Below, one piece after another: positions 48,635-59,484 of a stretch of DNA of 64,000 nucleotides; position 1 is the first letter of the stretch, and the number at the start of each line of letters is the position of its first letter. Location of the stretch: contig UVIF01000004.1 in NCBI GenBank assembly GCA_900596015.1, positions 62,001 to 126,000 of the forward strand, read 5' to 3'. The notes beneath the pieces are model-generated. The model did no database searches and was not told the DNA's origin. It saw only the letters and a list, made by a program, of their open reading frames with translations. The DNA is from Pseudomonas viridiflava (GTDB lineage Bacteria; Pseudomonadota; Gammaproteobacteria; Pseudomonadales; Pseudomonadaceae). A program made the translations under genes and the position numbers.

Positions 48635-48967
48635 ATGGCAGAACCCGATTCGCGTCACCAGGCCGCGCTGGACCGTTTTCTCGAAGCGCGTCCCGAGCTG
48701 CAAGCCGAACTGGACAGTCTCAACCCGCTGGCCGCACGCGCGGCCGGGCTCAGCGTCCAGGAATTCCGTGCGGAACGTCTGCATGAGGCGTTCGAGGAAT
48801 TCGCCGATGCGCAAGGCATGTTTGCCTGGGAATTGACCTTGCAGCTCACGGCCGAGACAGCGCAAGAGTTCGAAACCCAGCGTCTTGAAGTGCACAAGGA
48901 AGTGGCTGAAATGGCGGGCATGCCGTGGGACGAATACATGCAGCTCAACGGCTTGCGCGAGAACTGA
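48635..48967 (+). CDS. Small cytoplasmic protein, DUF6388-like
   Basis: The protein is 110 aa, mostly helical and acidic, with AWELTLQLTAETAQEFE and HKEVAEMAGMPWDEYMQLNGL. I recall this pattern from Pseudomonas DUF6388 proteins, but have not aligned it. GAAGG lies 4-5 bases before the ATG at 48635; the frame is open further upstream without conserved content. Function unknown. Confidence 0.7.
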   Translation: MAEPDSRHQAALDRFLEARPELQAELDSLNPLAARAAGLSVQEFRAERLHEAFEEFADAQGMFAWELTLQLTAETAQEFETQRLEVHKEVAEMAGMPWDEYMQLNGLREN

Positions 48968-49052
48968 TCACACCAGGGCTTAGGCGCGACCCGCAATGAA
49001 AGCACCCCGCGCTGGGCAGGGTGCAGGTTTACCAAGTGCTCAAGCGTGTTGC

Positions 49053-49271
49053 TTACAGGCTGTTACCGGGGGACGGTTCTTCATCTTCATCGACGGGCGC
49101 GTGGGTGTTCGGTTCGTCCAACGCCTTGTTGCCCGGCGAGCCTTCATGGTCGTCGTCGTGCTCGTCGTGCTTCTCGTCCTTCTCGTGAATATCAGGGTAA
49201 CCCTCTTCCCCGCTGCCGGGCTCGGCCGGCCCTGGATAGGGATTCTGCGGGTGGTTGTTGTCTTGGACCAT
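49053..49271 (-). CDS. Small, highly charged disordered protein
   Basis: The protein is 72 aa with Asp/Glu/His/Pro-rich composition (HEKDEKHDEHDDDHEG), no hydrophobic core and no Cys. The His-Asp cluster could bind metal ions; this is inference. AAAGGAG precedes the ATG at good distance, which supports real translation. It is divergent from potE. Function unknown. Confidence 0.65.
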   Translation of the reverse strand: MVQDNNHPQNPYPGPAEPGSGEEGYPDIHEKDEKHDEHDDDHEGSPGNKALDEPNTHAPVDEDEEPSPGNSL

Positions 49272-49389
49272 GATATGTCTCCTTTCTTGGCGCGGTTCAT
49301 CCGTGCCTGAGGGTGGGAGGTCGCTGCCGGCCTGGAAGTGCCGTCGGCTTGACGAGCGGCATCCTGACAGCGATGCACCCCGCACCGCC

Positions 49390-49417
49390 TTGTCTTCTGG
49401 TGATTCTTTGCTATAGC
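49390..49417 (+). promoter_or_regulatory. Candidate promoter of potE, sigma-S-like -10
   Basis: TTGTCT at 49390-49395 and TATAGC at 49412-49417 are 16 bases apart. The -10 context GCTATAGCTAA resembles the extended -10 preferred by RpoS (C just before TATA, then CTAA). It would give a leader of about 33 bases before the potE start at 49457. Confidence 0.45.
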
Positions 49418-49456
49418 TAAAGGCCTCGCTGATCATCAAGGCAAGGAGTGGCCGTC

Positions 49457-50872
49457 ATGAAAAAGATGAGTGTGAGTCAGCTGACCATGCTGACAGCCGT
49501 CAACATGCTGGGGTCCGGCATCGTTCTGTTACCCACAAAACTCGCCGAAGTGGGCGGTATCTCGATTCTTTCCTGGCTGATCACGGCCACCGGCTCGCTG
49601 GCGCTGGCCTATGCCTTCGCCCGCTGCGGCATGCTCAGCCGTAAAACCGGCGGCATGGGCGGCTATGCGGAATACACCTTCGGCAAGTCTGGCAACTACA
49701 TCACCAACTATACCTACGGGCTGTCCCTGCTGATCGCCAACGTGGCGATCAGCATCACGGCGGTTGGTTATATCCAGACGTTGTTCGGTATCACACTCAA
49801 TTCGCTGCAAGTGGGCCTGGCGACCATCGCGCTGCTGTGGATCACCACCTTCGCCAATTTCGGCGGAGCCAACATCACCGGCAAGATCGGTGCAATCACG
49901 GTGTGGGGCGTCATTGCCCCGGTCGTACTGGTGTCGACGGTCGGCTGGTTCTGGTTCGACAGCAGCACCTACGCGGCGGGCTGGAACCCCCACGACATGC
50001 CCTGGTATGAAGCGGCGGGGGCTTCGGTGGCGATCACGCTGTGGGCGTTTCTGGGCCTGGAGTCGGCGTGTGCCAACGGCGACGCCGTGGAGAACCCGGA
50101 AAAGAACGTGCCCATCGCCGTGCTCGGCGGAACGCTGGGGGCGGCAGTGATCTACATCGTCTCCACCAATGTCATCGCGGGCATCGTCGGCAATGCCGAA
50201 CTGGTGTCCTCTACCGCCCCCTTTGGCCTGGTGTTCGCCACGATGTTCACGCCGATGATCGGCAACCTGGTCATGGGCCTGATGGTATTGGCCTGCATCG
50301 GCTCGCTGCTGGGCTGGCAGTTCACCGTGGCCCAGGTGTTCAAGAGCTCGGCCGACACCGGTTACTTCCTGCCGATCTTCGCCAAGGTCAACCAGCACGG
50401 TGTGCCGATCATCAGCATGCTGATCCTGCTGGCGATCCAGACGGCGCTGGCCCTGCTGACCATCAGCCCCGACCTGGCCAAGCAGTTCGATACCCTGGTG
50501 AACCTAGCAGTGGTCACCAACCTGGTGCCCTACATCCTCTCGATGGCCACCTTGATGACCTTGCAGAAGGTGTCGAACGTGCCGGCCAACAAAGCCCTGG
50601 TGACCAACATCGTCGCCTGGATCGCGGCGGCCTACAGCTACCTCGCGCTTTATAGCTCGGGCGCCCAGGCGCTGATGCTTGGCGGTGTGGCGACCATCGT
50701 CGGCTATACGCTGTTCGGCTTCGTCAACAACCGCCTGATACGCCTGGAAGCGGTCAACAACAGCGCTCCTACCCAAACCGTCGCGGCGCAGCACATCGTC
50801 GGCGAGCCGATTCCCGTGAACGGTCTGCCCAACTCGACATTGAACAGCCCTGCACTGGAGGCACGACCATGA
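49457..50872 (+). CDS. potE: PotE-type basic amino acid/polyamine antiporter
   Basis: The protein is 471 aa with about 12 membrane spans of the APC family. From memory it matches E. coli PotE along its length: NMLGSGIVLLPTKLAEVG, GGMGGYAEYTFGKSGN, ALWAFLGLESACANGD-like core, ENPEKNVPIAVLGGTLGAA and LLGWQFTVAQVFKSS. PotE exchanges ornithine for putrescine. The about 30-residue C-terminal tail is longer than in PotE. AAGGAG precedes the ATG at 49457. Its stop overlaps the decarboxylase start by four bases, so the two form a substrate/product exchange unit. Confidence 0.92.
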   Translation: MKKMSVSQLTMLTAVNMLGSGIVLLPTKLAEVGGISILSWLITATGSLALAYAFARCGMLSRKTGGMGGYAEYTFGKSGNYITNYTYGLSLLIANVAISITAVGYIQTLFGITLNSLQVGLATIALLWITTFANFGGANITGKIGAITVWGVIAPVVLVSTVGWFWFDSSTYAAGWNPHDMPWYEAAGASVAITLWAFLGLESACANGDAVENPEKNVPIAVLGGTLGAAVIYIVSTNVIAGIVGNAELVSSTAPFGLVFATMFTPMIGNLVMGLMVLACIGSLLGWQFTVAQVFKSSADTGYFLPIFAKVNQHGVPIISMLILLAIQTALALLTISPDLAKQFDTLVNLAVVTNLVPYILSMATLMTLQKVSNVPANKALVTNIVAWIAAAYSYLALYSSGAQALMLGGVATIVGYTLFGFVNNRLIRLEAVNNSAPTQTVAAQHIVGEPIPVNGLPNSTLNSPALEARP

Positions 50873-53154
50873 CGGAACATAGAAACCTGCTGGGGATGCT
50901 GGCGCTGCTGGTCAGCAACCAGCCCGACAAACGCACGGTATTCGGCAGGGCGCTGATCCAGCTCATCGCCGATGTGGAAGAGCGCTCGATCAGCGTGATC
51001 ACTTCGGAAAGCCTGGCCGATGCCCGATCGATCCTGAGTACCGACCCGGCGATCCAGTGCGTGCTGCTCAGTTGGGAAATGGACGAAAGCGATGATCACC
51101 AGCAGTGCATCGACCTGCTGATCGCACTGCGCGAACGCAATACCCGAGTTCCGGTATTCCTGATCAGTGATCGCAGCACTGCCGCCAACGTGCCGCTGAT
51201 CGTCATGCAGCACGCCGATGATTTCATCTGGCTGCCCGAAGACACCAGCCGCTTCCTCAGCGGGCGGATCATGGCCGCCATCGAGCGCTATCGTCAGGCG
51301 GTGCTGCCGCCGATGTTCGGCGCGCTGCTCAAGTTTGCCCGCAGCTACGAGTATTCCTGGCATACGCCAGGACATGCCGGCGGCACCGCGTTTCTGAAGA
51401 GCACGGCGGGCCGGGCGTTCTACGAGTTCTTCGGGGAAAACCTGTTGCGTTCCGACCTGTCCATTTCGGTGGGCGAACTGGGCTCCCTGCTCGACCACAG
51501 CGGGCCCATCGGCCAGGGCGAGCGCTACGCGGCCAAGGTGTTCGGCGCGCACCGGACCTACTACGTCACCAATGGCTCGTCGATGTCCAACCGGGTGATC
51601 CTCATGGCCAGTGTCACCCGCGACCAGATCGCCCTGTGCGACCGCAACTGTCACAAGTCCGCCGAGCATGCGATGACGTTGTCCGGGGCGATTCCGACCT
51701 ATCTGGTGCCGACGCGCAACCGCTTCGGCATCATCGGTCCGATCCTGCCGCAGACGTTGAGTGCCGAGGGTGTGCGTGCCGCGATTGCAGGCAATCCGCT
51801 GGTCAAGAGCCACATCGACCCTACGCCCGTGCACGCCATCGTCACCAACTCCACCTACGACGGCCTGACCTACAACGTCACGCGGGTGGAAGAATTGCTC
51901 GGGCAAAGCGTCGACCGCCTGCATTTCGACGAGGCCTGGTATGGCTACGCGCGGTTCAATCCGTTGTACAAGGACCGCTTCGCGATGCACGGCAGCCCCG
52001 ACGATCACGACGCGTCCAAGCCCACGGTGTTCGCCACGCAATCGACCCACAAGTTGCTTGCAGCACTGTCCCAGGCGTCGATGATCCATGTGCGCAACGG
52101 GCGCAATCCGATCCCCCATGGACGCTTCAACGAGTCGTACATGATGCACGCCTCGACCTCGCCCAACTACGCCATCATGGCGTCCTGCGACGTCAGCTCG
52201 GCCATGATGGAGGCACCGAGCGGGCAGATCCTGACCAACGAATCCATCGAGGAGGCCATCTCCTTTCGCCAGGTGATCTCGCGAATGCACGCCGACATGC
52301 TCGCCAACGACGATTGGTTCGTGTCCTGCTGGCAGCCGCCCTCGGTAGCGATCAGCGGTGCGGCCATAGCATTCCATGAAGTCGATCCGCTCAAGCTCAA
52401 ATCCGACCCTAACTGCTGGGTGCTGCATCCCAACGAGGTGTGGCACGGGTTTGGCGACATCGAAGACGGCTACTGCATGCTCGACCCGATCAAGGTGTCG
52501 ATCCTGAGCCCTGGCATGGGCGACGACGGCGAGCTTCTGGACTTCGGCATACCGGCGTGTGTGATCAGCGCGTATCTGGGCCGGCAGGGAATCGTGGTCG
52601 AGAAGACCACCGACTTCACCCTGCTCTTCCTGTTCTCCATCGGAATCACCAAAGGCAAGTGGGGCACCTTGGTGAATGCGCTGCTGGACTTCAAGCGCGA
52701 CTACGATGCCAATCTGGAGCTTGAGCTGTGCCTGCCCGACCTGCTCGCCGCCACGCAGCAGCGCTACAGCGGCATGGGCCTGCGCGACCTGGCCCGGGAG
52801 ATCTTCGCGGCAATGAAGCAAACCCGCACCACTGCGGCCATGGCCGCGGCCTTCGGCACGCTGCCCAAGGCGGAATTCAGCCCGGTGGAAGCCTACGAAA
52901 AGCTGGTCAGGAACGAGGTGGAGCAGGTCACTCTGGAAAACGCAGCCGGACGCATCGCGGCCACAGGCATAGTGCCCTACCCGCCCGGCATCCCGTTGCT
53001 GATGCCTGGAGAAAACGCCGGCGCTGCCGACGGTCCGCTGCTGGCCTACCTGCGAGCCCTGGAGAGCTTCGACCGGTCATTCCCGGGGTTTACCCATGAC
53101 ACCCATGGGATCGAAAGCGATGGGGGGGTGTATCGGTTGTTGGTGCTCAAGTGA
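50869..53154 (+). CDS. PLP-dependent Orn/Lys/Arg decarboxylase
   Basis: The protein is 761 aa. A receiver-like N-terminal wing domain (residues of about 1-130) is followed by the PLP fold, with SWHTPGHAGG, the HFDEAWYGYA Asp and the Schiff-base Lys395 in STHKLLA, and a C-terminal domain ending near VPYPPGIPLL. Such enzymes consume a proton while making putrescine, cadaverine or agmatine. Coupling to a PotE-like antiporter points to ornithine decarboxylase of SpeF type, but the sequence also resembles Pseudomonas LdcA lysine decarboxylase, so specificity is open. Confidence 0.92.
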   Translation: MTEHRNLLGMLALLVSNQPDKRTVFGRALIQLIADVEERSISVITSESLADARSILSTDPAIQCVLLSWEMDESDDHQQCIDLLIALRERNTRVPVFLISDRSTAANVPLIVMQHADDFIWLPEDTSRFLSGRIMAAIERYRQAVLPPMFGALLKFARSYEYSWHTPGHAGGTAFLKSTAGRAFYEFFGENLLRSDLSISVGELGSLLDHSGPIGQGERYAAKVFGAHRTYYVTNGSSMSNRVILMASVTRDQIALCDRNCHKSAEHAMTLSGAIPTYLVPTRNRFGIIGPILPQTLSAEGVRAAIAGNPLVKSHIDPTPVHAIVTNSTYDGLTYNVTRVEELLGQSVDRLHFDEAWYGYARFNPLYKDRFAMHGSPDDHDASKPTVFATQSTHKLLAALSQASMIHVRNGRNPIPHGRFNESYMMHASTSPNYAIMASCDVSSAMMEAPSGQILTNESIEEAISFRQVISRMHADMLANDDWFVSCWQPPSVAISGAAIAFHEVDPLKLKSDPNCWVLHPNEVWHGFGDIEDGYCMLDPIKVSILSPGMGDDGELLDFGIPACVISAYLGRQGIVVEKTTDFTLLFLFSIGITKGKWGTLVNALLDFKRDYDANLELELCLPDLLAATQQRYSGMGLRDLAREIFAAMKQTRTTAAMAAAFGTLPKAEFSPVEAYEKLVRNEVEQVTLENAAGRIAATGIVPYPPGIPLLMPGENAGAADGPLLAYLRALESFDRSFPGFTHDTHGIESDGGVYRLLVLK

Positions 53155-53308
53155 GGGGGATGCTGGGGGAATTCGCTGTCGGGCGCCGTACAACTGCTGC
53201 CATACCTATGCGACAATACGCACAATGTCCGGTTTGAATTCCCCGCGTATCGCCCAGCAGTTCGGCCACCGAAACCATCGCTCCCCAAGTTATTGATAGG
53301 TAAGCTCC

Positions 53309-54895
53309 TTGATCTCCACCGCTAACATCACCATGCAGTTTGGCGCCAAGCCGCTGTTCGAGAACGTTTCCGTGAAATTCGGCAACGGCAACCGCTACGG
53401 CCTGATCGGCGCCAACGGCTGTGGCAAGTCGACGTTCATGAAGATCCTGGGCGGCGATCTGGAGCCTTCGGGTGGGCAGGTCATGCTCGAGCCGAACGTA
53501 CGCCTGGGCAAGCTGCGCCAGGACCAGTTCGCCTACGAACATTTCTCGGTGATCGACACGGTCATCATGGGCCACGAGGAGCTGTGGAAGGTCAAGGCCG
53601 AGCGTGATCGCATCTACTCGCTGCCGGAAATGAGCGAGGAAGACGGCATGGCCGTCGCCGAGCTGGAAACCGAGTTCGCCGAAATGGACGGCTACACCGC
53701 CGAGTCCCGTGCCGGCGAGCTGTTGCTGGGCCTGGGCATTCCACTGGAACAGCATTTCGGCCCGATGACCGAAGTGGCGCCGGGCTGGAAGCTGCGGGTG
53801 CTGCTGGCGCAGGCGTTGTTCTCGGATCCGGAAGTGTTGCTGCTCGACGAGCCGACCAACCACCTGGACATCAACACCATTCGCTGGCTGGAAAACATTC
53901 TCACGGCGCGTAACAGCACCATGATCATCATTTCCCACGACCGGCACTTCCTCAACAGCGTCTGTACCCACATGGCCGACCTGGACTACGGCGAGTTGCG
54001 CCTGTTCCCCGGTAACTACGACGAATACATGACCGCTGCGACCCAGTCGCGCGAGCAGTTGCTGTCGGACAACGCCAAGAAGAAAGCCCAGATCGCCGAG
54101 CTGCAGACCTTCGTTTCGCGCTTCTCGGCGAACGCCTCCAAGGCCAAGCAGGCGACCTCGCGGGCCAAGCAGATCGACAAGATCCAGCTGGCCGAGGTCA
54201 AGCCCTCGAGCCGCGTCAGCCCGTTCATTCGTTTCGAGCAGAACAAGAAGCTGCACCGCCAGGCGGTCACCGTCGAGCGGATGTCCAAGGGCTTCGACGG
54301 CAAGCCGCTGTTCGAGAATTTCAGCTTCGTGGTCGAAGCGGGCGAGCGTGTGGCGATCATCGGCCCGAACGGGATCGGCAAGACCACCCTGCTGCGCACC
54401 CTGGTCGGCGAGCTGAGCCCGGACGCGGGCGCGGTGAAGTGGACCGAGAGCGCCGAGCTTGGCTACTACGCCCAGGACCACGCACACGACTTCGAAGACG
54501 ACATGAACCTGTTCGACTGGATGGGCCAGTGGACCCAGGGCGAGCAGATGGTACGTGGCACTCTGGGCCGGATGCTGTTCTCCAACGACGAGATTCTCAA
54601 GTCGGTGAAGGTGATTTCCGGTGGTGAACAGGGCCGCATGCTGTTCGGCAAGCTGACCTTGCAGAAACCCAACGTGCTGCTCATGGACGAACCGACCAAC
54701 CACCTGGACATGGAGTCGATCGAGGCACTGAACCTGGCGCTGGAGAACTATCCGGGCACGCTGGTCTTCGTCAGCCACGACCGCGAGTTCGTGTCGTCGC
54801 TGGCCACCCGCATCATCGAGCTGAGCGCCGATGGCGTGATCGATTTCAGCGGCACCTACGATGATTACCTGCGCAGCCAGGGTGTGGTTTTCTAA
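53309..54895 (+). CDS. ybiT: ABC-F ATPase (YbiT-like)
   Basis: The protein is 528 aa with two ABC domains and no membrane part. Walker A sequences are GANGCGKST and GPNGIGKTT. Both domains have [10 protein letters not shown] or [10 protein letters not shown]. The first signature is unusual ([13 protein letters not shown]), the second is SGGEQGRM, as in YbiT. ABC-F proteins bind ribosomes and relieve translational stalls. The start appears to be TTG at 53309, giving [12 protein letters not shown]; no ATG fits as well. The gap to the upstream decarboxylase is 154 bases. Confidence 0.92.
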   Translation: MISTANITMQFGAKPLFENVSVKFGNGNRYGLIGANGCGKSTFMKILGGDLEPSGGQVMLEPNVRLGKLRQDQFAYEHFSVIDTVIMGHEELWKVKAERDRIYSLPEMSEEDGMAVAELETEFAEMDGYTAESRAGELLLGLGIPLEQHFGPMTEVAPGWKLRVLLAQALFSDPEVLLLDEPTNHLDINTIRWLENILTARNSTMIIISHDRHFLNSVCTHMADLDYGELRLFPGNYDEYMTAATQSREQLLSDNAKKKAQIAELQTFVSRFSANASKAKQATSRAKQIDKIQLAEVKPSSRVSPFIRFEQNKKLHRQAVTVERMSKGFDGKPLFENFSFVVEAGERVAIIGPNGIGKTTLLRTLVGELSPDAGAVKWTESAELGYYAQDHAHDFEDDMNLFDWMGQWTQGEQMVRGTLGRMLFSNDEILKSVKVISGGEQGRMLFGKLTLQKPNVLLMDEPTNHLDMESIEALNLALENYPGTLVFVSHDREFVSSLATRIIELSADGVIDFSGTYDDYLRSQGVVF

Positions 54896-54907
54896 GCCCG
54901 AAGGCCA

Positions 54908-55107
54908 TGTAGCAGCGGCGCGAGCCGCGTCAGGAGGGGCGTCGCGTATATCCATACCCACCGCATGTGCCGCCGATGCGGCTTGCGCCGCTGCTACAGG
55001 GGTTGCGCGATCTCTGTAGCAGCGGCGCGAGCCGCGTCAGGGGGCGTCGCGTATATCCTGACCCACCGCATGTGCCGCCGACGCGGCTTGCGCCGCTGCT
55101 ACAGGGG
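54908..55107. repeat. Four type C REPs, 107-bp tandem duplication
   Basis: Units starting TGTAGCAGCGGCGCGAGCCG lie at 54908-54934 and 55015-55041, with inverted partners at about 54975-55001 and 55080-55107. The pair has been duplicated with a 107-bp period. The last unit overlaps the 3' end of the GAF-EAL gene. Confidence 0.9.
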
Positions 55108-56292
55108 TTCCGGGCGGCCAAGGAGGAAGCCTTGGGCGTTGGCGGCGCCCAGGCGCTTGAGTTGTGCCAACTCGGCTTCGGTTTCCACGCCTTCAGCGAT
55201 AATCACACTCCCCGTCTCGCGGGCGAACGCGATCAAGGCCGACGCCATCGCGCGTCGCTGGAAATCCTGGTCGATGCCACGGGTCAGGCTCATGTCGAGC
55301 TTGATGATGTCCGGACGCACCTGCAGGATGTGCCGCATGCTGGCATAGCCGGCGCCGGCATCGTCGATCGCCACGCGCACACCCCGCAGGCGCAGTGGCT
55401 GCAGGGCCACTTGCAACGACGCATAGTCCTGCACTACCGCATGCTCGGTAATCTCCAGCACCAGGCGCTCGGCCGGGTAATTCTCGAACAGACCCAGCAA
55501 TCGTCCGCTGAGTACCAGCTCGGGTGAGCAGTTGATGCTCAGGTAGGTGCCCGGCGCCAGCTGGGCCAGACCGGCCAGGGCCACAGCGATGGCCAGGCAT
55601 TCCAGTTCCTTGCCCAAGCCGACTTCGGCGGCCTCCTTGAACCAGACGTCCGGGGTGCGCGCCGGTTGGCCGTTGAAGCGCGACAGGCATTCCCAGCCTG
55701 CCACGTGCATGGTGTGCAGGTCGTAGATCGGTTGATAGACCACGCGTGGCTGATGCGACTCGATGGCGTCCAACACCCGCAGCGCCTTGTCGTCGTGATC
55801 GCGCACCATTTGCAGGTCGGACTCGAGGCGCTCGGCAATCAGCTCGGCGAACACCTTCATCATCTTCAGGTCGCGTTCGGTCAAGCCCGCATTGGGTGCG
55901 TGACTGAAGCAACAGAACGTTCCGTACAAGCGCCCGTCGCTCAAATGAATGGGCACGCTCATGTGCGCGCCTATCGGCAGGCCCGGGGTCTGCGGTATGG
56001 CCATCGCGGCCGGCAATTGACCGGTATCGCGGATAAGGCCGGGCAGTTCGCCGCTGACCACGCCGCGACAGTAGCCGGCGCTCATCTCCAGCACATCGCC
56101 GGGGCTCAGGGGTATCAATGCCGCCGCGTCAACGTGGGTGAACACACGGTCGGTCTGGCGAAAATGGGAAACGAACGCTACATCCATGCCCAAGTGCGTG
56201 CGCATGGCGCGCAACACGCGATCCACGCAGCCCGCCTCATTGGCAGACAGCGGCTTCAGCGCAACCAGGTCCATCAGGTTATTGGCTGTCAT
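55099..56292 (-). CDS. GAF-EAL protein, putative cyclic-di-GMP phosphodiesterase
   Basis: The protein is 397 aa. Residues 15-165 form a GAF sensor domain; residues of about 180-397 an EAL domain. The signature is ECL (201-203) instead of EAL, and the DDFG loop reads DDAGAG (310-315). The other catalytic positions remain: Asn254, Glu280, Asp310, Asp311, Lys331, Glu367 and Gln387. It may hydrolyse c-di-GMP under control of the GAF ligand, or bind only. It is soluble. The final codons PEPL and the TAG stop lie in a REP element (CCTGTAGCAGCGG), so the present C-terminus may have been set by REP insertion. Confidence 0.9.
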   Translation of the reverse strand: MTANNLMDLVALKPLSANEAGCVDRVLRAMRTHLGMDVAFVSHFRQTDRVFTHVDAAALIPLSPGDVLEMSAGYCRGVVSGELPGLIRDTGQLPAAMAIPQTPGLPIGAHMSVPIHLSDGRLYGTFCCFSHAPNAGLTERDLKMMKVFAELIAERLESDLQMVRDHDDKALRVLDAIESHQPRVVYQPIYDLHTMHVAGWECLSRFNGQPARTPDVWFKEAAEVGLGKELECLAIAVALAGLAQLAPGTYLSINCSPELVLSGRLLGLFENYPAERLVLEITEHAVVQDYASLQVALQPLRLRGVRVAIDDAGAGYASMRHILQVRPDIIKLDMSLTRGIDQDFQRRAMASALIAFARETGSVIIAEGVETEAELAQLKRLGAANAQGFLLGRPEPL

Positions 56293-56504
56293 GACACACT
56301 ATCGCCTCCTAATGTGATAGTGCCATCAGTGTAGATGCAGCTCCCCCCCTGTATTCAAGAAAAAAACGACGAGTTGCCCAACGGTAGGTCCGAGTCGATG
56401 GCTGAAGCGATGGCCGCTCGCGCCGACCCACGGCAACTGGCCGTGCCACGGGTGGCGACGCTGCTACACTTGGGCTTCCAACAGTCCACAGGACACAGCA
56501 CCCG

Positions 56505-57452
56505 ATGCTCGCAATCTTCAACGTCGCCTTTCCAGTGTTCGGGTTGATTCTGGTAGGTTTCGTCTGCCGTCGGCGCAACGTCCTGGGGCCCAATGCCTCG
56601 ATCGAACTCAACCGTTTCGTGATCTACCTGGGGCTGCCTGCCCTGTTGTTCGAAGCCATGGCGCGGCTGGGTACACTGCACGGGCTGGACATGGGCTTCG
56701 TGGTGGCGTTCGGCCTGGGCATGGGCATCGTGTTTCTATTGACACTATGGCTGCGCGTGCGGGCCCGTGCGCATTTTCTCGACGCCACCATCGATGCCCT
56801 CGGGGCAGGTTATCCGAACTCCGGGTTTCTCGGCATCCCGCTGTGCCTGCTGACGTTCGGCGACCCCGGCATCGCCCCTGCGGTGATTGGCGCGGTGATG
56901 ACCGCCTGCCTGCTGTTCGCTGTTGCCATCATCATGATCGAGACCTTCCAGCAAACCGAGAAACGCCTGGGGCGTACCCTGCTCAAAGTCGGCAAATCGC
57001 TGCTGCGCAATCCGATCATGGTCGCCCCGGTGCTGGGTTCGCTGGTCGCCTACAGCGGGCTGGTGCTGCCGGTGGGCGTGCGCCAGCTGTTCCAGTTTCT
57101 CGGCGCGGCCGCCGGACCCTGTGCGCTGGTGTCGATCGGTCTGTTCCTGGCGGCGGAAAAATCGCACAAGGCCGATGGCAAGACCTTGGCCATGCTGGTG
57201 GGGATGAAGCTGCTGGTGCAGCCGGCGCTGACTGCCTGGCTGGCATTCTGGGTGTTCGACATACCGGCGATGTGGGCCTGGGCGGCACTGCTGGTGAGCG
57301 CCCTGCCCATCGGCAACGGGCCGTTCATGCTGGCTGCGCTGTATGGCCGTGAGGCCGACACCATGTCGCGGGCGATCCTGGTCTCGACCCTGTTGTCGCT
57401 GGTTACGGTGTCGCTGATCCTGGCATTGATACCGGCCGGGGTACAACGCTAG
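56505..57452 (+). CDS. AEC-family transporter
   Basis: The protein is 315 aa with about ten hydrophobic spans in the auxin efflux carrier/bile-acid-like fold. It starts MLAIFNVAFPVFGLILVGF and carries the GYPNSGFLGIP signature typical of AEC proteins, which export or import small organic acids. Substrate unknown. It converges on an SDR gene, and their 3' ends overlap by four bases (57449-57452). Confidence 0.87.
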   Translation: MLAIFNVAFPVFGLILVGFVCRRRNVLGPNASIELNRFVIYLGLPALLFEAMARLGTLHGLDMGFVVAFGLGMGIVFLLTLWLRVRARAHFLDATIDALGAGYPNSGFLGIPLCLLTFGDPGIAPAVIGAVMTACLLFAVAIIMIETFQQTEKRLGRTLLKVGKSLLRNPIMVAPVLGSLVAYSGLVLPVGVRQLFQFLGAAAGPCALVSIGLFLAAEKSHKADGKTLAMLVGMKLLVQPALTAWLAFWVFDIPAMWAWAALLVSALPIGNGPFMLAALYGREADTMSRAILVSTLLSLVTVSLILALIPAGVQR

Positions 57453-58216
57453 TCGCGCATGTAGCCGCCGTCGACGTCCATGATCTCGCCAGTGACGAAG
57501 CTGGCCGCGCCACTGGCCAGAAAGCACACCGCTGCAGCGATGTCGCGTGGCGAGCCGGCACGGCCCAGGGGCATGTCGGCGAGCACCTTGGCGCGTGCCT
57601 CGGGGCTCAGGGCGCGGGTCATGTCGGTGTCGGTCAGCGCCGGCGTGATGGCATTGGCGGTGATGTTGAACGGCCCGGCTTCGCGGGCCAGGCCTTTGGT
57701 CAAGGCGATCACCCCGCCCTTGGCCGCGGCATAGCAGCTGTTGCCCAGCAGGCCGCCACCGCGCTTGCCGGCCACCGACGCGATATTGATGATGCGTCCG
57801 GCGCGCCGGGCCATCATGCCCGGCAACACGGCCTTGGCGCAGAAGAACACGCTGGTGAGATCGATGGCCATGACCCGGTTCCATTCGGCGGCGCTGACTT
57901 CGAGCAGCGGTCCGGTGGAAACGATCCCGGCATTGTTGACCAGAATGTCGACGCCGCCCAGCGCCTGCTCGACGCTGTCGACCATCGCTTGCACCTGGGC
58001 TTCGTCGGACACATCCACCGCCACACCGATAGCGTCGATTCCCAGTTCGCACAACTGCCCGGCAGCGGCGCGCGCGGCCGCGCCATCGAGGTCGGCAATC
58101 GCCACCCGGGCACCGCACTGACCCAGCGCCTGGGCGATGGCAAGGCCGATACCGCGCGCGGCACCGGTCACCACCGCCACCTGGCCGGTGATGGCAAGAC
58201 TGATAGGGGCATTCAT
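57449..58216 (-). CDS. SDR-family oxidoreductase (first of two)
   Basis: The protein is 255 aa and is a classical SDR with TGAARGIGLA, NNAG, catalytic Ser in NIASVAG and Tyr-Lys in YAAAK. The C-terminus ends DVDGGYMRD. It resembles FabG-like and sugar-alcohol dehydrogenases, and specificity is unassigned. It is transcribed in the same direction as the sigma-54 activator 45 bases upstream. Confidence 0.88.
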   Translation of the reverse strand: MNAPISLAITGQVAVVTGAARGIGLAIAQALGQCGARVAIADLDGAAARAAAGQLCELGIDAIGVAVDVSDEAQVQAMVDSVEQALGGVDILVNNAGIVSTGPLLEVSAAEWNRVMAIDLTSVFFCAKAVLPGMMARRAGRIINIASVAGKRGGGLLGNSCYAAAKGGVIALTKGLAREAGPFNITANAITPALTDTDMTRALSPEARAKVLADMPLGRAGSPRDIAAAVCFLASGAASFVTGEIMDVDGGYMRD

Positions 58217-58261
58217 TGTTGTTGTTCCCTTGGTTGAAGATCAGGCAATACAGCGGCGGCC

Positions 58262-59338
<1,077 letters not shown>

Positions 59339-59432
59339 CTTTTATTGTTCTATAGCTTGTGACTATCTCGAGGTCTGGCGCTCGTGACGCAAGCCTCGAC
59401 GCTTTGGCCATTTCACAATACGGCAGGCGGAG

Positions 59433-59452
59433 TTATGTTTTCCAATCCATAA
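59433..59452. promoter_or_regulatory. Dyad upstream of the LysR gene
   Basis: TTATG at 59433-59437 and CATAA at 59448-59452 form a 5-bp inverted repeat with a 10-base spacer in the divergent region between the sigma-54 activator and LysR genes. It is a plausible LysR-type site, though not an exact T-N11-A match. Confidence 0.3.
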
Positions 59453-59484
59453 TCAGGCACCCACTGATACCTTTGCGAGCATCA

